A stretch of DNA of 64,000 nucleotides, taken from the NCBI GenBank assembly GCA_016718875.1, contig JADKBL010000027.1, positions 1-64,000 on the forward strand, written 5' to 3'. The DNA is from Bacteroidota bacterium (GTDB lineage Bacteria; Bacteroidota; Bacteroidia; Bacteroidales; VadinHA17). A program made the position numbers and the translations under genes. The notes under the pieces are model-generated. The model saw only the letters and a list, made by a program, of their open reading frames with translations. It ran no database searches and had not been told where the DNA came from. Of this stretch, positions 60,376 through 64,000 are shown in pieces (the stretch's first letter is position 1; every line of letters starts with the position of its first letter).

Positions 60376-61701
60376 ATGAGAAAACCATTAGTTTTCATTC
60401 TTCTCTATATTTTAAGTTCTCTTCAGGTTTTTGGACAACCTCCAAGACTATATTCTAAAAATGAGATTTATAAAGATATAGACTACCTGATAAATGACCT
60501 AGAAAACATTCATCCTAACCTATTTCATTCTATCAGCAAAGAAGATTTCAATAACAGGATCCAAATTATTAAAAATCAGATGCCTGACTCGATATCAAAA
60601 ATTGAGGCTTGGATTAGACTTAATAGGATACTAGCTGCAATTAAGGAAGGTCATACCTATTTTCGCCCACCTGCTGATGATATGGGAGATTTTTTAAAAT
60701 TTCCATTCAAAGTTAAAATAGATCATACCACGAAACATTTTATAATATCTGGTTCACCTATCGATTCACTAAAAAGCTATATAGGTACTAGAATCATGTC
60801 CATAAATGAGATCAAGACAGATAACTTACTTAATATATTAATGAAAGATATTGGCTCAGAGAATGAATCATATTCAATATTTATGAGTGAAGCCAACTTC
60901 GAATATGCAATTTATACGGTTTTTCATGCCCCGGAGTATTTTACTATTGGTTTGCTAACAGGTGATAAGACAGTAAATCATCGCTTTATAAGCATTAATA
61001 AGATTCCTGCTAAACCTGAGCCAAATTATACTTTTAAAATTATTAATGACAACATTGGCTTTATCGACATGAATAGAATGAATTCATACCGAGATTTCAA
61101 AAAGTTCAGTAAATCAACATTTAGTACAATTAATAGCAAAAAGATTTCAAAACTAATAATTGATTTCAGGGGCGATCAGGGAGGTGATTCACAAGTTGGA
61201 GATGAATTAATGAAATATCTTTCAAATGTTCCATTTACCCAATGGGAGAAAGTGTATGTAAAAGTAAGCTCAGTATCAAGAGAATTATATAACTATCCTT
61301 CAGAAAAAGATACAGTAGCTGAAAAGGATTTATCGAATAATCTTACTGAACCATATCCTTCAAAAATGAGATTCTCAGGAAAACTGATTATATTAATCGA
61401 TGGAGGAACCTTTTCGAGTGCTGGAGCAGTGACATGGTGCATTAGTCAATATAAACTAGGCACTACTGTCGGTGAAGAAACTAGTGGAATTGGTGTTCAT
61501 TATGGAAATGTTATCAAAAGAAATCTCCCAATTACTGGATTGACATATTATACTTCCCACATGAAATGGTATCAAATTGGTGCAACTGATAACTCGACAC
61601 AGGGATTAATTCCTGATCATATAGTAAAACTTTCAATAGAGGATATAAAGACCCAGAAAGATACTGTCCTTGATTATGCTATTAAATTGATCAATAATTA
61701 A
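60376..61701 (+). CDS. S41-family (C-terminal processing type) serine peptidase, secreted
   Basis: This 441-residue protein has a signal peptide (MRKPLVFILLYILSSLQVFG). Its S41 core includes ISKLIIDFRGDQGGDSQVGD, KLIILIDGGTFSSAGAVTWC (catalytic Ser in the TFSSA motif) and GTTVGEETSGIGVHYGNVIK. No PDZ domain is obvious, which is common in Bacteroidota S41 homologues. It probably cleaves proteins in the periplasm. It occupies its own cassette bounded by GTTATGGTTA (60213) and TAACCATAAC (61706). It is AT-rich, unlike the carbohydrate genes to the left. Confidence 0.85.
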   Translation: MRKPLVFILLYILSSLQVFGQPPRLYSKNEIYKDIDYLINDLENIHPNLFHSISKEDFNNRIQIIKNQMPDSISKIEAWIRLNRILAAIKEGHTYFRPPADDMGDFLKFPFKVKIDHTTKHFIISGSPIDSLKSYIGTRIMSINEIKTDNLLNILMKDIGSENESYSIFMSEANFEYAIYTVFHAPEYFTIGLLTGDKTVNHRFISINKIPAKPEPNYTFKIINDNIGFIDMNRMNSYRDFKKFSKSTFSTINSKKISKLIIDFRGDQGGDSQVGDELMKYLSNVPFTQWEKVYVKVSSVSRELYNYPSEKDTVAEKDLSNNLTEPYPSKMRFSGKLIILIDGGTFSSAGAVTWCISQYKLGTTVGEETSGIGVHYGNVIKRNLPITGLTYYTSHMKWYQIGATDNSTQGLIPDHIVKLSIEDIKTQKDTVLDYAIKLINN

Positions 61702-61705
61702 CAAC

Positions 61706-61971
61706 TAACCATAACACGGTCAATATAGTAAATAAACTTGTCACAGTATTTGCAGCCGCTACCGTGACAAGTCACCAATGGTTCATAATTCATAGTCATT
61801 AAAGAACTTACTTCTTTGTAATGCCATCGCGATGCCAGCCTCACACTACTTTGCAAATACTGCGCCATACCCGTCTCGCACCGTGACAGTTCCATGCCAA
61901 CAACCAGGACAGTGGCCGGTTGCTTCGCCGGGTAATGTTTACTTACTTTAATTGCCGTGCCGTTAGCTTGC
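61706..61971. repeat. attC-like site S4 (266 bp)
   Basis: It starts TAACCATAACACGG and ends GTGCCGTTAGCTTGC. The outer arms at 61715-61737 and 61937-61959 match at 18 of 23 positions. Inner arms CAGTATTTGCA (61744-61754) and TGCAAATACTG (61852-61862) are exact. The block ACCAGGACAGTGGCCGG (61903-61919) is nearly identical to one in S2. This is the clearest nested hairpin of the array. Confidence 0.7.
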
Positions 61972-62013
61972 ATTCAATCAAAATTTGCGACTTATTTGAT
62001 TTATTTGGCATCA

Positions 62014-62050
62014 TTTGGAAATTAATATTTAAGTACGTATATTTGTACTT
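62014..62050 (+). promoter_or_regulatory. Promoter and palindromic operator of yefM-yoeB
   Basis: TTTG (62014-62017), a 20-bp spacer and TATATTTG (62038-62045) form a full Bacteroidota promoter. AAGTAC (62031-62036) and GTACTT (62045-62050) form an inverted repeat over the -7 element, suited to repression by the YefM-YoeB complex. Confidence 0.65.
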
Positions 62051-62074
62051 AATTACATACTTAAAATTACAAAT

Positions 62075-62326
62075 ATGATTGCTGCAAACTATTCGGAATT
62101 CAGAAACGCATTAAAAAATTACCTAGATAATGTTGAGTTTAACAATGAAACTCTAATCATCAAGAGAGGTTCAGGAAAAGGGACTGTCCTTATATCGCTT
62201 GAGGAGTACAATTCGATCATGGAGACCTTGCACCTGTTGAGCTCCAAGAAAAATTCAAAACGACTCTTTGAATCAATTGAACAAATGAAGACCGGGAAGA
62301 AAGCCCAGCATAAATTGGTTGAATAG
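62075..62326 (+). CDS. yefM: YefM/Phd-type antitoxin
   Basis: This 83-residue protein has the typical MIAANYSEFRNALKNYLDNV N-terminus and IIKRGSGKGTVLISLEEYNS, the Phd/YefM DNA-binding fold. The C-terminal tail (RLFESIEQMKTGKKAQHKLV) is the expected toxin-binding part. It is separated from the toxin gene by 2 bp and is probably co-translated with it. Confidence 0.9.
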   Translation: MIAANYSEFRNALKNYLDNVEFNNETLIIKRGSGKGTVLISLEEYNSIMETLHLLSSKKNSKRLFESIEQMKTGKKAQHKLVE

Positions 62327-62328
62327 TA

Positions 62329-62604
62329 ATGAGAATAATATTTTCTAAAAATGCCTGGGAGGATTATACCTCATGGCAAACTGAGGACAAAAAGATCCTT
62401 AAGAAAATAAACAGCCTCATAAAAGAAATACAAAGATCTCCTTATGAAGGTATTGGAAAACCTGAACCTCTTAAATTTGACCTTGCAGGATTATGGTCCA
62501 GAAGAATTGATCTGGAACACAGAATTGTATATAAAATAGAAGGTAATGATCTTCTGATCTATGCATGCCGGTATCATTATGAAAAAAATAAAAACGCAAG
62601 CTAA
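62329..62604 (+). CDS. yoeB: YoeB-type mRNA interferase toxin
   Basis: This 91-residue protein has YoeB features: MRIIFSKNAWEDYTSWQTED, KKINSLIKEIQRSPYEGIGK, PEPLKFDLAGLWSRRIDLEH, RIVYKIE and the C-terminal ACRYHYEK with the catalytic His and Tyr. It cleaves mRNA at the ribosome A site. Its 3' end overlaps the cassette end: the last codons of the gene (AACGCAAGC) form part of the GCAAGCTAAC boundary, so the cassette is very compact. Confidence 0.92.
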   Translation: MRIIFSKNAWEDYTSWQTEDKKILKKINSLIKEIQRSPYEGIGKPEPLKFDLAGLWSRRIDLEHRIVYKIEGNDLLIYACRYHYEKNKNAS

Positions 62605-62752
62605 CAAGGACGATATGTGTTATTGCCTTCAGACTTCACCTCCGGCTAAGTCTGACAATGTCGGCCAAAACAAATTTTGTATTTTATATGACAGTCTGCA
62701 GTTGGCCGTCCACCGCTTCGAAACAACACATACCGCCTAACCGTTATGGGTC
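62596..62752. repeat. attC-like site S5 (157 bp), close to classical attC length
   Basis: It starts GCAAGCTAACAAGG (mate of GTTAGCTTGC at 61962) and ends CTAACCGTTATGGGTC. Outer arms CGATATGTGTTATT (62611-62624) and AACAACACATACCG (62722-62735) pair at 12 of 14 positions. Internal hairpins are CAGACTT (62630) with AAGTCTG (62648), and CGGCCAA (62662) with TTGGCCG (62702). Confidence 0.7.
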
Positions 62753-62828
62753 ATTGTGCTGAAAGTAATTGATTATCGGAATTGTGTAACCAAAAAACAA
62801 AAGAGTAGGCAAATAATAAAAAAATGAA

Positions 62829-63623
62829 ATGAACAAAAGAAATTTAATAATTAACTCAACTACATTATTTGTAATAGCAACAATTTTACAAATGACACTT
62901 CACGAAGTAGGGCATTTTGCAGCAGCTATTGTTTTACATTCAACTAACATAGTGATTTTTCACAATTATGTTCTCGAAAATTCTTTGTCTTTAATAAGAA
63001 GCATAGTCGTGGCTGCTGCCGGTCCGATATTTAGTTTGTTGATAGGAATAACATTCAATTTTATTTGTTCAATATATAAAAAACGCAATACACTTTTTTT
63101 GTTTTTCCTTTACATGAGCGTATTTGGATATATTAATTTCATGGGATACCTGATGATTGCTCCTTTTTTCATACAAGGAGATTCGGGTTATATTTTTAAC
63201 GAGTTGAAATTTCCAATATTGATTACAATAATTATAGCTGTTATAGGAGCTGTATCACTATTTTTTATCCTAAAAAAGTTAAGCAAGTATTTTATTGAAA
63301 TGAGTACTGACGAGATTATTGAAAACCCTTCTATAAGAAAAGAATTTATTGATTCGTTAGTAATATATCCGCTTTTTATTGGTATTGTCATCACATCACT
63401 ACTGAATTTACCTGTGCCTGTATTTTTAAGTTTAATTTATCCTCTTTGCAGTCCATTTGCATTAATGTGGTGTTATGGATTTTTGTTGAAGGCAAATTAT
63501 TCAAAAGAAAATGCGAATAAAAATTTCGATTTATTAAACAAATTTCAACCACAATTATTAATAATATTGATTCTTATAATTATAATGAACCGACTGTTAG
63601 TATTAGGTATTCACTTCAATTAA
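62829..63623 (+). CDS. M50-like integral membrane zinc protease
   Basis: This 264-residue protein has about seven hydrophobic segments. The zinc motif HEXXH is LHEVGHF (His25, Glu26, His29) in the first membrane segment, as in site-2-protease-like (M50) families. The segment VVAAAGPIFSLLIG resembles the second conserved region of that family (NPAG-type loop with a pore-like helix). The biological target is unknown. It is the last gene of the array; its cassette starts at 62743 (GTTATGGGTC) but no matching right end GACCCATAAC is found. Confidence 0.7.
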   Translation: MNKRNLIINSTTLFVIATILQMTLHEVGHFAAAIVLHSTNIVIFHNYVLENSLSLIRSIVVAAAGPIFSLLIGITFNFICSIYKKRNTLFLFFLYMSVFGYINFMGYLMIAPFFIQGDSGYIFNELKFPILITIIIAVIGAVSLFFILKKLSKYFIEMSTDEIIENPSIRKEFIDSLVIYPLFIGIVITSLLNLPVPVFLSLIYPLCSPFALMWCYGFLLKANYSKENANKNFDLLNKFQPQLLIILILIIIMNRLLVLGIHFN

Positions 63624-63756
63624 ATTCAATCAAAAATTTATATATCCAGCAATACGATCTAAATTTAAAAGTAAAAAAAACAACGAATGCAAAACAGCTG
63701 CAACATAGGCTAAAACAAAAACTTGATAAATATTTATAAATTAATGGATAAATTTT

Positions 63757-64000
63757 ATGGAAAATAAAAATGGAAAAGTAGCCCTGATAACAGGGCAAAC
63801 AAAGGAATTGGCAAAGAAATAGCACATCAATTAGGTTTACTCGGATATACAGTTGTGCTTACAGCCCGTGACCAAAATGCAGGGGCAAAGGCGGTTGAAG
63901 AGCTTGTTGCAGCAGGTTGCGATGCTCATACTGTGTTACTTGAAGTTACCAATGCATCTGATATTGCCAATCTTGCAAAATACCGAAAGAATTTCGGTAA
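63757..64000 (+). pseudogene. Short-chain dehydrogenase/reductase, start of gene, frameshifted, cut by window edge
   Basis: It begins MENKNGKVALITG and, after a frame change near 63795, continues ANKGIGKEIAHQLGLLGYTV, LTARDQNAGAKAVEELVAAG and LEVTNASDIANLAKYRKNFG. This is the Rossmann N-terminus of an SDR with the TGXXXGXG motif. Restoring one base in GGGCAAAC joins the frames. No cassette boundary lies between the M50-like gene and this gene. Confidence 0.7.

Larger units (their letters stand above)
56302..62752. mobile_element. Integron-cassette-like gene array with attC-like sites, no integrase in the window
   Basis: Each cassette begins GTTATNGnnn or GTTAGCnnnn, and its gene is followed by the exact 10-bp reverse complement, usually leading into ACACGG. 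The pairs are 56302-56311 with 57285-57294 (HigBA), 57566-57575 with 58534-58543 (lipoprotein), 58859-58868 with 59923-59932 (Fic), 60213-60222 with 61706-61715 (S41 peptidase), and 61962-61971 with 62596-62605 (YefM-YoeB). In integrons the left end of an attC (RYYYAAC) is complementary to the first bases of the same cassette (GTTRRRY), which is what is seen. The sites between genes are 157-335 bp and strongly folded. No tyrosine recombinase, attI or transposase gene is seen. Confidence 0.7.

Noticed and set aside
57285..62752. CRISPR array in the repeat-rich right-hand region
   Set aside because: The repeats are long, few, diverged and separated by genes; there are no regular spacers and no cas genes.
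56302..62752. Insertion sequences with terminal inverted repeats
   Set aside because: The inverted pairs flank different non-transposase genes, and the sequence between cassettes is shared and folded. No target-site duplications or transposase are seen.
1..64000. tRNA, rRNA or riboswitch genes
   Set aside because: I looked at the intergenic regions on both strands and saw no cloverleaf, rRNA or known riboswitch core that I could support.

Overview
The window looks like chromosomal DNA of a member of the Bacteroidota (Bacteroidales/Marinilabiliales-like). The support is lipoprotein and Sec-secreted glycoside hydrolases of typical Bacteroidota families, TAnnTTTG-type -7 promoter elements, and many short palindromic intergenic repeats. 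The exact genus cannot be read from the sequence.

Region 1 (1-47,700), almost all on the minus strand, is a large carbohydrate-degradation locus. It holds a GH20 tail, a GH-A clan hydrolase, a DUF5009/HGSNAT-like acyltransferase, a DUF1080 protein, two DUF6067 proteins, three uroporphyrinogen-decarboxylase-like (URO-D) proteins, a sugar-porter MFS transporter, a DUF6259-like secreted protein, and an AGE-family 2-epimerase. It continues with a DUF3863-like lipoprotein, four consecutive GH38 alpha-mannosidase-like genes (17.1-28.9 kb), a GH29, a GH97, a six-hairpin glycosidase, an M14 peptidase, a GH32, a GH20, a second GH29-like gene and another TIM-barrel lipoprotein. No SusC/SusD pair is visible. 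Uptake seems to rely on MFS sugar porters, so this is not a classical polysaccharide utilisation locus. The enzyme set (alpha-mannosidases, hexosaminidase, fucosidases) would suit N-glycan-like or mannose-rich glycans.

Region 2 (47.8-55.7 kb), plus strand, reads as the intracellular continuation: D-lyxose/D-mannose isomerase, PfkB-type sugar kinase, mannitol-1-phosphate dehydrogenase-like protein, a CocE/NonD-type hydrolase, a DUF998 membrane protein, a fourth URO-D-like protein and a second MFS sugar porter. Mannose released by the GH38 enzymes could be isomerised to fructose and phosphorylated here.

Region 3 (55.9-63.6 kb) is different in kind. It is an array of gene cassettes (HigBA; a lipoprotein; Fic with its own operator; an S41 peptidase; YefM-YoeB; an M50-like membrane protease) separated by large, folded, GC-rich sites. 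Each cassette with both ends present is bounded by an exact 10-bp inverted pair of the form GTTAnnnnnn ... nnnnnnTAAC. This is the geometry of integron cassettes and attC sites, but four of the five sites are longer than classical attC and no integrase is in the window. This is the most interesting part of the window. A short-chain dehydrogenase starts at the right edge.

Intergenic repeat families are abundant: CACAGAG-type long palindromes, CCCTCTCC/GGAGAGGG palindromes (associated with two DUF559 endonuclease genes), CCCGATAGCTATCGGG palindromes, and TTAATGGT-type tandem repeats. Many large genes are split by single-base indels in short homopolymers, and some stretches (39.93-40.51, 42.26-42.33 and 42.84-42.94 kb) look like unreliable sequence. 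Much of the apparent gene breakage may therefore be sequencing error rather than biology.
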